Shown here piece after piece: positions 16,115 to 25,275 of a DNA stretch of 64,000 bases. Position numbers and translations under genes: made by a program. Below the pieces are notes generated by a model. It saw only the letters and a list, made by a program, of their open reading frames with translations, made no database searches and was not told the origin of the DNA. This DNA comes from Pseudomonas sp. LD120 (lineage in GTDB: Bacteria; Pseudomonadota; Gammaproteobacteria; Pseudomonadales; Pseudomonadaceae): contig NZ_WVHL01000005.1 in assembly GCF_009861525.1 (NCBI RefSeq), positions 2,604,001-2,668,000 on the forward strand. The letters are read 5' to 3'. The first letter of the stretch is position 1, and each line of letters opens with the position of its first letter.

Positions 16115-17857
16115 ATGTCCTCAACCTCGCTCCCCGCTTCCCTGAGTCGCCCTGTGGAACGTGAGCTCAGCTTGCGTGCCGTCATGACGGGGCTTGTGCT
16201 TGGTGTCTTGTTGACGCCTTCCAACGTATACGCCGGGTTGAAGATCGGCTGGTCGTTCAACATGTCGATCATTGCCTTGCTGATCGGCTATGCCATCTGG
16301 CAAGGCCTGGCCAAGCACGCGCCCCGGCAACTGCCCTGGACGCTGCATGAAAGCAACATCAACCAGACCATTGTCTCGGCCGCGGCGTCGATCATTGCTG
16401 GTGGCCTGGTGGCGCCCATTCCCGCCTACACCTTGTTGACAGGCCAGCAGTTGGAGACGGCGCCGATGATCGCCTGGGTATTTTCGGTGAGCTTCCTCGG
16501 GATCTGGATTGCCTGGTACCTGCGGCCCTCACTGCTCAACGATCGTTCGCTGAGGTTCCCCGAAGGCATGGCGACCCTGGAAACCTTGCTGCACATCTAT
16601 AACCACGGCCGCGAAGCCGTGGCGCGTTTGAAGGTGTTGCTTGGCGCCGCGTTGCTGTCCGGGCTCGCCAAGTGGGTCGACAGCTTCCTGTGGGCCTTCC
16701 CGCGCTGGTCGCCGAGCGCCCAATTGGAGCGCCTGACATTTACCGCTGACCCTTCGCTGCTGTTGGTGGGGTTTGGCGCCATCATCGGGATTCGCGTGGG
16801 CCTGAGCCTGTTGTTCGGTGCGTTGCTGGCTTGGGGAGGCCTGGGGCCCTGGCTGTTGCAGCACGACCTGGTGACCTTGCAGGCCGACAGCAGTGGCCCG
16901 CAGTTCGCCGTGCTGGTGGAGTGGTTGCTCTGGCCGGGCGTGAGCCTGATGGTTTGCTCGACCTTGGCCGCCTTGGCGGTTCGCGTGTGGGCATTGCGTG
17001 CCTCCACCAAGGCCAGCGACCAGATGGGCTGGGCCATACCCAAGCTCGGCCCGGTTGCCGGTTTTGCATTGGCGATCGCCCTGGTGGTGAGCCTGCAGGC
17101 GCTGTTATTCGGCATCGACCTGTGGATGGCACTGCTGAGCATTCCCTTGGCCATCTGCCTGGCGGCCGTGGCTGCCCGGGTGGTCGGCGCTACCGGTATT
17201 CCGCCCATTGGGGCCATCGGCCAATTGTCCCAGTTGAGCTTCGGTATCGTTGCGCCCGGACAGGTTCCGATCAACTTGATGAGCGCCAACACGGCCGGTG
17301 GTTCGGCCGGGCAATGCACGGACTTGATGAACGACTTCAAGGTGGGTCGGGCGATTGGCGCTACGCCGCACAAACAGTTGATCGCTCAGATGCTCGGGAT
17401 TGGCGCCGGTAGCATCGTTGGGGTTTTGGCGTACCTGGCGCTGATTCCGGATCCGCAAAGCATGCTACTGACCCAAGAGTGGCCGGCTCCAGCGGTCGCT
17501 ACCTGGAAAGCCGTGGCACAAACCCTGACTCAGGGGCTCGATTCATTGTCGGTGAGCATTCGCTGGGCGATGGTGATCGCAGGCTTGATCGGCGTGCTAC
17601 TGGGCATCCTCGACAGCCTGTTGCCCGCCCATCGCATGCGCTTTTTGCCTAGCGCTGCGGCCTTGGGCCTGGCCTTTGTGTTGCCGGCCTCGGTCTCCCT
17701 GATGATGGCATTCGGCGCGGTACTCACCTGGTTGCTCAGCTGTCGCTGGGCAGCGGTCACTGAACGTTTTGCGATCATTGCGGCGGCGGGGTTGATTGCC
17801 GGGGAGAGCATGACGGGCGTGGGGGCGTCGTTGTGGCAGATGGTTGAAGCTATGTGA
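16115..17857 (+). CDS. OPT-family oligopeptide/metal-chelate transporter
   Basis: 580 residues. The ATG at 16115 has AAGGAG upstream. The protein is highly hydrophobic with about 14 membrane segments. It shows the OPT signatures NVYAGLKIGWSFNMSI near the N-terminus and RFPEGMATLETL. Bacterial members import short peptides or iron-siderophore complexes, and the substrate here is not evident. Flanking genes are small immunity-like proteins, not a transport operon. Confidence 0.8.
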   Translation: MSSTSLPASLSRPVERELSLRAVMTGLVLGVLLTPSNVYAGLKIGWSFNMSIIALLIGYAIWQGLAKHAPRQLPWTLHESNINQTIVSAAASIIAGGLVAPIPAYTLLTGQQLETAPMIAWVFSVSFLGIWIAWYLRPSLLNDRSLRFPEGMATLETLLHIYNHGREAVARLKVLLGAALLSGLAKWVDSFLWAFPRWSPSAQLERLTFTADPSLLLVGFGAIIGIRVGLSLLFGALLAWGGLGPWLLQHDLVTLQADSSGPQFAVLVEWLLWPGVSLMVCSTLAALAVRVWALRASTKASDQMGWAIPKLGPVAGFALAIALVVSLQALLFGIDLWMALLSIPLAICLAAVAARVVGATGIPPIGAIGQLSQLSFGIVAPGQVPINLMSANTAGGSAGQCTDLMNDFKVGRAIGATPHKQLIAQMLGIGAGSIVGVLAYLALIPDPQSMLLTQEWPAPAVATWKAVAQTLTQGLDSLSVSIRWAMVIAGLIGVLLGILDSLLPAHRMRFLPSAAALGLAFVLPASVSLMMAFGAVLTWLLSCRWAAVTERFAIIAAAGLIAGESMTGVGASLWQMVEAM

Positions 17858-18180
17858 GGGGACAGCGTGGGTTCAATTGTTCGGGCACCGACAATTTCAC
17901 TGCGCTTGAACATCAGATCGGATTCTTGATCAAGGTCACAATTTGGCGGCGGCCTTGCGGCCGGCCTGCCGATGAGACGGTGTGCACCGCCCTGGAGCCG
18001 GCTTGCCAGCGAAGGCGTCCGCCCGGACGCTGCATGTCTTGCGGGCAAAAGGGGCGATCGGTTTTTCATCGACGTTGCACAGCCGCCCATTGCACTATTG
18101 CCGCGGATTTTCAGTCACCCATCTCCCCCTGTCGAAGGCAGATCCATCGACGGGTTCATGCCAAGGAAGTCATCAGATCC
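17858..18180. other. Intergenic region with a half REP sequence
   Basis: No gene is credible here. Positions 17995-18017 carry one arm of a fluorescent-pseudomonad REP (GAGCCGGCTTGCCAGCGAAG). AAGGAAG about 12 bases before 18181 is the likely ribosome site of the next gene. Confidence 0.6.
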
Positions 18181-18726
18181 ATGAGCGTCAGCGAACTGCT
18201 TGCCGCCATTCGTCAACCCTATGTTCAAACCCTGGCGCGTGTTGCCGCAGAAGGGACGGCGCATGTCGAGCCTGCGTACCGCAACAGCGATGGTTCGCTG
18301 GCGGTTGAGGGTACCATGGGCACGCCTTGCCGGGGGGATGTGATTGCGGCCGAGAGCGGGGAGCCGGGGCAGGTCGATGCCGAAACCGAACTGGCCTTTG
18401 AGCCTGTGCGCTTTGCGATCGAGCAGATGGCGGTGGTGATCTCGCCCTTTGGCTGGGACTGGCTGCCGCTGGAGGTGCGGGGCTTGAGCCTGGAACAGGC
18501 TTGCGAGGTTATTCGGGGGTGGTTCTTTGAGTGGTTCGATGGCGAAGACGAGAACTCGCCGCCCGAAGAAGGGCTGCAAGGGGTGCTGCACTTTGTGTCG
18601 GACCCGGAGGCCACGGAGGAGGGGTACAGGGTCAAGATTGACCTGGGCTCGGCGCCCGAAGAAGCGCTGGAGGCGCTGCTGTTTGCATTGGCCGATGCCG
18701 GCGCCAGCGGAGCTTTCCTCGCATAG
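18181..18726 (+). CDS. Conserved hypothetical protein, immunity-like
   Basis: 181 residues, acidic, no signal peptide. It contains a tryptophan/aspartate-rich block (WFFEWFDGEDENSPPEEGLQG) and a C-terminal helix rich in Ala/Leu. A decayed second copy of its C-terminal half lies at 15780-16050. Duplicate and decaying copies in a cluster of small genes are typical of orphan immunity proteins, but no family is recognised. Confidence 0.6.
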   Translation: MSVSELLAAIRQPYVQTLARVAAEGTAHVEPAYRNSDGSLAVEGTMGTPCRGDVIAAESGEPGQVDAETELAFEPVRFAIEQMAVVISPFGWDWLPLEVRGLSLEQACEVIRGWFFEWFDGEDENSPPEEGLQGVLHFVSDPEATEEGYRVKIDLGSAPEEALEALLFALADAGASGAFLA

Positions 18727-18778
18727 AGCAGGGGGAGGCAAAACGGCGACCCCGCGCCGACCTGATATCGCTTCCCCT

Positions 18779-18835
18779 GTAGGAACTGGCTTGCCAGCGA
18801 AGCTCGCCAACGATGACGCGGAGCCACCTTCTTAC
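18779..18835. repeat. REP element
   Basis: GTAGGAACTGGCTTGCCAGC at 18779-18798 is the REP palindrome of fluorescent pseudomonads, followed by GAAGCTCGCC. It sits between two convergent genes. Confidence 0.75.
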
Positions 18836-18970
18836 CGCGTGCACCTGGGGGCGGGTGGCGGCCAACCCGGCATCCTGCCGGGGTGGCCACGGCTCAATGC
18901 TTGCCTTCGACCCTCCTGTCCGCAGAGGCAGGAAGATCAACAGCCAACACCGCCAACGATAACCTCGCTC

Positions 18971-19402
18971 TCAGAGCTGCATGCCCACCGCCAGTCGGTT
19001 AAAGGCGTTCATCAAGGACACGGCCAAGGTCAGGTCGGAAATTTCGACGTCGCTAAAGTGCGCTTTCAGCGGTTCGTACAGTGCGTCCGGTGCGCCCTTG
19101 TTGTGGACGTAGGTGAGGGTTTCGGCCCAGTCAAGGGCCGCGCGCTCGCGGTCGTTGAACAGTTCGCTGACGCGCCAGCCGGCGAGGCAATCCAGCTTTT
19201 GCTGGGCGACTCCACATTCACGCAGGGTCTGTGAGTGCTTGCCCAGGCAGAACGAGCAGCCGTTGATCTGCGACACGCGCAAATACACCAGTTCCAGCAA
19301 GGGCAGGCCCAGGGGGCTGGCGGCCAGGGCGCTGTTGGTGGCGAGCAGGCCTTGATAGGCGGCCGGCGACAAAGTGGCAAAGGGCAGTCTGAGTGGGCTC
19401 AT
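18971..19402 (-). CDS. AhpD-like carboxymuconolactone decarboxylase family protein
   Basis: 143 residues with the AhpD-type redox motif C49-S-F-C52 in INGCSFCLGKHSQTL. Such proteins reduce peroxides with thiols or act in related reactions. It follows an azoreductase gene on the same strand, and with the acetyltransferase forms a three-gene set divergent from a MocR regulator, suggesting a stress or xenobiotic response. Confidence 0.82.
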   Translation of the reverse strand: MSPLRLPFATLSPAAYQGLLATNSALAASPLGLPLLELVYLRVSQINGCSFCLGKHSQTLRECGVAQQKLDCLAGWRVSELFNDRERAALDWAETLTYVHNKGAPDALYEPLKAHFSDVEISDLTLAVSLMNAFNRLAVGMQL

Positions 19403-19429
19403 GGTGAAACTCCGATAGGGGAAAAGTGA

Positions 19430-20050
19430 TCAGGCACATACGAGAGGGTTGAACAGGGGCTGCAAGGACAGTGCGCTGCGGGCCTCGTCGAGGGTTGCAC
19501 GCACGGCCTCGTCTCCGAACACCAACCCTTGCAGATAAGTAAACTGCAGGTCGAACAGGCCGAGGGTGTTCAGCACCTGGCGCAGATAAGGCGTGAGAAA
19601 GTCCGGTTGGCGTGCCCGCGGGCCCTGGTGAAAGCCGCCGGAACTGACCAGCACCTGCACCGGGCGATCCTTGAGCAGGCCGACCTTGCCCTCCGGGCCG
19701 GAGCTGAAGGTGCGGTGAATGCGCAGCACGTAGTCGATCCACAGCTTGAGCGCGGCCGGCAGGGTGAAGTTGTGCATGGGCGTGGCAATCAGCAGGGCAT
19801 CGCTGCGCTCCAACTCGCCGATCAGCCCTTCGGACACCTCGAACAGTGGCGCGTCGAAGGGCGTTGGGGTGGTCAGGGCGTGGGCGTAGTCCATGCCCAG
19901 TGGCGGCAACGGATTGGCCCCCAGATCGCGCTCGACCAGTTCCAGGTGCGGATAGCGTTGGCGCAGGGCGCTCACCAGTTCCAGTGCCAGCTGGTTGCCA
20001 TGGGAAACCTGCCCACGAGGGCTGGCGTTGATCAGCAGCAGGTTGTTCAT
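19430..20050 (-). CDS. azoR: FMN-dependent NADH-azoreductase
   Basis: 206 residues from the ATG at 20050 (GGGGAG upstream). The flavodoxin-like start MNNLLLINASPRG, the MHNFTLPAALKLWIDYVLR block and SSGGF region are characteristic of AzoR enzymes, which reduce azo dyes and quinones. Its start overlaps the stop of the upstream acetyltransferase gene by four bases, so the two are translationally coupled. Confidence 0.85.
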   Translation of the reverse strand: MNNLLLINASPRGQVSHGNQLALELVSALRQRYPHLELVERDLGANPLPPLGMDYAHALTTPTPFDAPLFEVSEGLIGELERSDALLIATPMHNFTLPAALKLWIDYVLRIHRTFSSGPEGKVGLLKDRPVQVLVSSGGFHQGPRARQPDFLTPYLRQVLNTLGLFDLQFTYLQGLVFGDEAVRATLDEARSALSLQPLFNPLVCA

Positions 20051-20502
20051 GCCGGCTCCCCACCCTGAAGTCGCTGAGTGAAATGCATGCCCCGGGCCAG
20101 CAGCCCCTGGCGGAAATAGAAGCGCTGGGCCAGGGGCATATGCAGGCCGGTATCCAGCACCAGGTGATCGCATTGACGCTGCACGGCCTCCTCCCGCACG
20201 GCGCTCAACAGCCGCGCACCCAAGCCGCTGCGCTGAAGGTCCGGGTTCACGACCAGGTCATCGACGTAGATGAAGCGCCCGTAGAGCAGGTTTTCCAGCT
20301 CGCGGTAGCCTGCCAGGCCGACGATGCGCTCGGCGTCCCACGCGGCGAGCAAGCGGTAGCCCTGCTCGGTTTGCCGGGCCACTTGGGCGACATAGGCCGC
20401 CGGGCGGGTGAGGTGGGGGCGCAAGACACGCATCAAGTCGAAACTGGCCGCCAGGGCCGCTTCGCTGTCGAGGTGTTGAAGGGTGTAGGGCATGTCCGTC
20501 AT
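20047..20502 (-). CDS. GNAT-family N-acetyltransferase
   Basis: 151 residues (a start at 20493 is also possible). The acetyl-CoA binding loop is visible as VDDLVVNPDLQRSGLGARLL, with a C-terminal RFYFRQGL motif typical of GNAT proteins. The substrate is unknown. It is the first gene of the set that continues with azoR and the AhpD-like gene. Confidence 0.83.
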   Translation of the reverse strand: MTDMPYTLQHLDSEAALAASFDLMRVLRPHLTRPAAYVAQVARQTEQGYRLLAAWDAERIVGLAGYRELENLLYGRFIYVDDLVVNPDLQRSGLGARLLSAVREEAVQRQCDHLVLDTGLHMPLAQRFYFRQGLLARGMHFTQRLQGGEPA

Positions 20503-20580
20503 CCGCTAAAAAGAGATGGCCCACTGTAGAAGGTCAATGGCTTAAGCTACAGGGCCAAAAAATGCATAAATGACTAGGCC

Positions 20581-21978
20581 GTGATCCTTCCTTTCGAATT
20601 GGACCGCAGCCAGACGGCACCGATCTATCGCCAGCTTTACCAGCGGTTTCGCGAGTCCATCGCCGATGGCCGCCTGCGTCCTGGGGACCGCGTGCCGGCG
20701 GTGCGCGCCCTGGCGGCGGAACTCAACCTGGCGCGGGGCACCGTGGAAGCTGCGTACCAGTTGCTGATAGGCGAGGGCTACCTGACTGCTCGTGGGGCCG
20801 CCGGGACCATTGTCACCCCGCAACTGACGCCGGTTGGCGCGCCCACGCAGCGCGCCCCAGTGGCCCCCACGACCTACCAGGCCACCCATGCCGGCACCTC
20901 GCCCCTGGCCCTGCAAATGGGCCTGCCAGCGCTGGACGCTTTTCCGCGCAAGCTCTGGACCCGCCTCGCGGGCCGGCAACTGCGCCAGGCGGGCGTCGAA
21001 GGCCTGGTCTACCCGGACGCGCGTGGCCACGCCCCGTTGCGGGCGGCCATTGCCTCCTACCTGGGGATTTCCCGGGGCATCAGCTGCCACCCGGAGCAGA
21101 TTTTCGTCTGCGCCGGCTACCGCGCCTGCCTCGACCTGATCAGCCACACGCTGATGGGCCCGGGCGCCACCTGCTGGCTGGAAGAGCCCGGCTACTTCAT
21201 GGCCAGGAACGCACTGCTGGAAGCCGGCGCACAGCTGGTGCCGGTGCCCGTGGACGATCAGGGCCTGGACGTCGCCCAAGGCATCGCCCGCGCCCCGGAG
21301 GCCGGCTTTGCCGTGGTCACCCCGACCCACCAGAGCCCGCTGGGGGTGTCGCTGTCCCTGCCGCGGCGGTTGGCCCTGCTGGACTGGGCCAACCGCCAAG
21401 GCAGCTGGATCATCGAGGACGACTACGACAGCGAATACCGCTACCAGGGCAAGCCCTTGCCAGCCCTCAAGAGCCTCGACCAGCAAGGCCGCGTGCTCTA
21501 CACCGGCACCTTCAGCAAAGTCCTGTTTCCAGGGCTGCGCCTGGCCTACCTGGTGGTGCCCGCCGAACAGACCCCAGCGTTCGCCCGCCAGGCAGATCGT
21601 TTGCACAACCACTGCCCGCACCTGCAGCAGGCGACGGTCGCGGCCTTTCTCAACGAGGGGCACTTTGCCCGGCACCTGAACAAAATGCGCGGCCTGTATG
21701 CGCGTCGGCGGCAGTGGCTGGTGGAGGCGTTGCACCAGGCGTTGGGTGAGCATTTGCAGATAGACCCGCAGGCCGGGGGCATGCATGTGGTGGCTGGGCT
21801 GGGGGACGATGTGCAGATTGCCCAGCGGGCTCGGGGGGAGGGGATTGCGGTGGAGCCGTTGTCGCAGTGGTATCTGGGGGATGGGATTAGGCAGGGCTTG
21901 GTGATGGGGTTCACCAATGTGCTCAGTGCCGAGCAGGCGGCGAGCGTGGCGCTGCGGTTGGGGCGGGTCATTGGGTGA
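20581..21978 (+). CDS. MocR-type regulator (GntR DNA-binding plus aminotransferase domain)
   Basis: 465 residues with a GTG start at 20581. The N-terminal GntR helix-turn-helix (about 10-80: SIADGRLRPGDRVPAVRALAAELNLARGTVEAAY) is joined to a class I aminotransferase-like domain with the PLP lysine in YTGTFSKVLFPGLRL and EDDYDSEYRY upstream. MocR proteins use PLP as an effector. It diverges from the acetyltransferase-azoR-ahpD set with 78 bp between, so it likely controls that set. Confidence 0.88.
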   Translation: MILPFELDRSQTAPIYRQLYQRFRESIADGRLRPGDRVPAVRALAAELNLARGTVEAAYQLLIGEGYLTARGAAGTIVTPQLTPVGAPTQRAPVAPTTYQATHAGTSPLALQMGLPALDAFPRKLWTRLAGRQLRQAGVEGLVYPDARGHAPLRAAIASYLGISRGISCHPEQIFVCAGYRACLDLISHTLMGPGATCWLEEPGYFMARNALLEAGAQLVPVPVDDQGLDVAQGIARAPEAGFAVVTPTHQSPLGVSLSLPRRLALLDWANRQGSWIIEDDYDSEYRYQGKPLPALKSLDQQGRVLYTGTFSKVLFPGLRLAYLVVPAEQTPAFARQADRLHNHCPHLQQATVAAFLNEGHFARHLNKMRGLYARRRQWLVEALHQALGEHLQIDPQAGGMHVVAGLGDDVQIAQRARGEGIAVEPLSQWYLGDGIRQGLVMGFTNVLSAEQAASVALRLGRVIG

Positions 21979-22079
21979 GGTGGAGGGCTGTTGGCCGTTT
22001 CGCCCTGACGGCCACTCACTGTCGAAGTGCGCAAAAGTGATAGTGCTTGTACCAAGATTCAAACAAATCAGTACTTTAA

Positions 22080-22108
22080 TTGACGTCATTAAAGCGCCAA
22101 CCTAAGAT
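22080..22108 (+). promoter_or_regulatory. Sigma-70 promoter of the cdiB/cdiA locus
   Basis: TTGACG (22080-22085) and TAAGAT (22103-22108) are separated by 17 bp, 44 bases upstream of the original cdiB ATG at 22152. AT-rich sequence lies upstream. Confidence 0.65.
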
Positions 22109-22224
22109 CGCCGCCGTTTAATTGCACAAAGCCATGTAGAGGGATCTAGAAATGTGGCGTTTGGTACGTCGGACCAGGTTCAGCCTGCTGTCCGCTTTTT
22201 TTTGCCTGGGCATAGCCGGGATGG

Positions 22225-23587
22225 GGGACTGTCATATTTTTTGTGTGCGGGCCGGTAACGGCCTGCCGCTAGGCAGGCCATGCTTTTACCAGGTCGGCCT
22301 GATAAATCGATCTCCGTACAAAATCGCAAACTGATTCATCGCACTTTTCCAATCATGCGCCGCTGAGCCCCAGTTCGCTGTGATGTTGCGCAGCCCCAGC
22401 CAGATCAGTTTGGTCGCCGCATCATCGTTCGGGAAGTGGCCACGGGTTTTTATGATCTTGCGTAACTGGGCGTTGATGCTCTCGATGGCATTGGTGGTAT
22501 AGATCACTTTCCGGATGGCGGGTGGGAAGACAAAGAACGGAATAACTCGATCCCACGCCCGTCGCCAGGCAGCCACCACCGTTGGATATTGCTTACCCCA
22601 GGGCCCGTTTTCAAACTCATCCAGCGCCTGTTCAGCAGCTTCGGCGTTAACTGCCTGATAGATCGGCTTGAGGGCCTTGGCCAGGGCTCTACGTTTGTCC
22701 CAGGCCGCATAGTCGAGGCTATTGCGGATCAGGTGCACGATGCAGGTCTGCAGCGTTGTGTCCGGGAACACCGCACTGAGCGCCTCTGGCATGCCTTTAA
22801 GGCCGTCGGTCACAGCAATCAGCACGTCCTCGACGCCACGGGTCTTGAGGTCGTTGAACACCTTCATCCAGAACTTCGCGCCTTCGGTGTTCTCGATCCA
22901 GATGCCCAGAATATCGCGGGTGCCATCGGGCAAAACGCCCAGCGCCAAGTAGACCGCCTTGTTACGAACCAAGCCTTCTTCGCGGATTTTGACTCGCAGC
23001 GCATCAAAGAAAATGACCGGATACATCGGCTCCAGCGGGCGCTGCTGCCAGGCACCAATCTCTTCCATGACCTCATCGGTCACGGAGCTGATGAAGTCAT
23101 GTGATACGTCCGTTCCGTACTGCTCGGAAAGAAAGGCCCGGATCTCCCTAACCGTCATCCCGCGGGCATACATGGCGATGATCTTGTCGTCGAAACCGGT
23201 GTAACGGCGCTCGTGCTTGGGAATCAGAATGGGCGAAAAGCTGCCATCCCGGTCACGAGGAATATCAAGCCGTAGCGGGCCATCACCGGTGAGTACCGTC
23301 TTAGCGCTCTTGCCATTGCGCAGGTTGGTTTCATCCTCCGGCCGCTGTGCGCCCGGAGGATAGCCCAGGTGATGACCCAGCTCAGCATTCAGGGCTCGCT
23401 CAATCAGCGCCTTCTTGAACGCTGCAGAGGCTTCTTCGATGGCTTCTGCGGTCATCAGCGGAGCAGCGGAAAACTGCTCAAGCAGCTCTTTCGGAACCTT
23501 TGGTAACTCTCGAAGCGGTTTTTTTTGGTTGGCATACATGCACCTCTTACTCATGGTATGCCCGAACACAAAATTTCTGACAGTCTC
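22225..23587 (-). mobile_element. IS256-family insertion sequence
   Basis: 1363 bp with imperfect terminal inverted repeats (GGGACTGTCAT at the left, GAGACTGTCAG reading in from the right, then a shared TTTGTGT/CGGGC block). It is flanked by the 8-bp target duplication CGGGATGG (22217-22224 and 23588-23595), the size usual for this family. One transposase gene lies inside on the minus strand. Confidence 0.92.
22286..23554 (-). CDS. IS256-family transposase
   Basis: About 422 residues from ATG 23554 (an ATG at 23539 is equally possible). The Mutator-type DDE residues are visible in VIFFDALRVKI, LIAVTDGLKGM and YTTNAIESINAQLRK. The frame is complete, so the element may be active. It is transcribed against cdiB. 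Confidence 0.92.
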   Translation of the reverse strand: MSKRCMYANQKKPLRELPKVPKELLEQFSAAPLMTAEAIEEASAAFKKALIERALNAELGHHLGYPPGAQRPEDETNLRNGKSAKTVLTGDGPLRLDIPRDRDGSFSPILIPKHERRYTGFDDKIIAMYARGMTVREIRAFLSEQYGTDVSHDFISSVTDEVMEEIGAWQQRPLEPMYPVIFFDALRVKIREEGLVRNKAVYLALGVLPDGTRDILGIWIENTEGAKFWMKVFNDLKTRGVEDVLIAVTDGLKGMPEALSAVFPDTTLQTCIVHLIRNSLDYAAWDKRRALAKALKPIYQAVNAEAAEQALDEFENGPWGKQYPTVVAAWRRAWDRVIPFFVFPPAIRKVIYTTNAIESINAQLRKIIKTRGHFPNDDAATKLIWLGLRNITANWGSAAHDWKSAMNQFAILYGDRFIRPTW

Positions 23588-25275
23588 CGGGATGGCCGAG
23601 TCCGCCCCTGCAGACTCGCTCCAGGCGTCACCGACCTGATCCGCGAGCGCCAGGATCGCTTGCTCGAAGAGCAACAACGTCGCCTTGAAGAACTCAAGGA
23701 CCTGCCCGGCAAAGTCGTAGCGCCTAGCAAGCCGGCAGCGCCCATCGACACCCGTTGCTTCGCCATCAAAACCGTCGACCTCAGTGGTGCCGATGCCTTG
23801 TCCGAGCGCGAGCGCAGCAACTTGCTCAAGCCTTACATCGGCCAATGCCTCGGCGTGCCCCAGCTCAATGAATTGCTCAAGGTCATTACCGACCAATACA
23901 TGACCAAAGGGTTGGTCACCAGCCGCGCGTACTTGCCACAGCAAGACCTTTCCAGCGGCAACTTGAAGGTGCAGGTGGTTGAGGGCCGACTGGAAGGAAT
24001 GAAGGGCGCCGAAAACAGTGGTATCACCGACCGCCAGCTGTTCATGAGCTTCCCCGGCAAAACGGGCGATCTGCTCAATCTGCGGGAAGTTGAGCAGATG
24101 GTTGATCAACTGAACCGCTTGCCTTCCAACCAGGCGCAGATGGAATTGGCACCGGGCAACGCCGTTGGCGGCAGCGAAGTGCTGGTCAAAAACACTCCAC
24201 AAAAGCCCTGGCGCATTGGCCTGTCGCGCCACAATGGTGGCCAGCGCAGTACGGGGGAGCAGCAGTGGGGCGTCAATCTGGATTGGGATAATCCTCTCGG
24301 CCTGGCCGATCAACTCTTGTTGCGCGGCGGCCACGATGTGCTAAGCGATCACCAAAAAACCTCGCGCAACTCGATGCTCAACTACAGCCTGCCGTTCGGC
24401 TGGTGGAACCTCAATTACACCTACAGCGAAACCGAATATCGCTCCTTGGCCCAGGCCAGCGGTTTCAATTTCAAGCAATCGGGCGACAGCCAGAATCATC
24501 AGTTGCGCCTGGAGCGCGTGATCCATCGCGATGCCCTGAGCAAAACATCCCTCAGCACCGGCGTGGCGTACCTGCGCACCAACAACTTCATCGAGGACAG
24601 CAAGCTCGCGTTGAGCAGCAACCGCCTCAGCGAAGCCCAGTTCGGCATTAACCATGGTCGACGCATCGGTGGCTCATTCCTCAACATCGACCTGGGCATG
24701 CAGGATGGCATCGGTGCGTTCGACGCCCAGGCCAACCACAACCCGCGCCCCGGCCAGGCCGATGCGCGCTATCGCAAATACACCGCGACCCTGAGCTACC
24801 TGTACCCGTTCAAGCTGTGGGGCGAGTCGTTCAGTTTCAGCAGCCTGATGACCGGCCAGCGCAGCGAAGATGTGCTGTTCAGCCCTCAGCGCATGAGCCT
24901 GGGTGGGCAGTCGTCGATTCGCGGCTACAAGGATCAAAGCCTGGCTGGTGACAGCGGCGGTTACTGGCGCAACGACTTGCGCTGGAGCCGTCCGGTGACC
25001 TGGGCCTGGATGCAGCCGGTGTTCAGCGAGTACGGCACCAGCCTGGGGTATGACCAGGGCGTGATCCGCCGCGACCGCTATAACGTCGAACAGCACGGGC
25101 GCATGACCAGCAACTCGGTGGAGCTGTTTGCACGCGGCCAGAACGTCGCCGCTACCGTGACCTTTGCCCACTCTTTGGAACGACCGGCGCCGATCACTGA
25201 GCGTGAAGCGCCGATCTATTTCCGCCTGGATTTCTTTCTCTAAATTTTTACCGCCCTTGGGCATCGAGACATGAC

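Larger units (their letters stand above)
22152..25243 (+). pseudogene. cdiB: cdiB (TpsB outer-membrane transporter), broken by IS and frameshift
   Basis: The original start is ATG 22152 (MWRLVRRTRFSLLSAFFCLGIAG...). The IS256-family element at 22225-23587 splits the signal peptide. When the IS and one target-site copy are removed the frame continues ...AGMAESAPADSLQASPT and then stops at TGA 23637-23639. The mature protein (DLIRERQDRLLEEQQRRLEEL...) is in another frame, so a one-base frameshift near 23631 also exists. Downstream, the POTRA region (CFAIKTVDLSGADALSERER...) and FhaC/ShlB barrel are intact to 25243. A start inside the IS end could yield a protein without a signal peptide. Confidence 0.85.
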
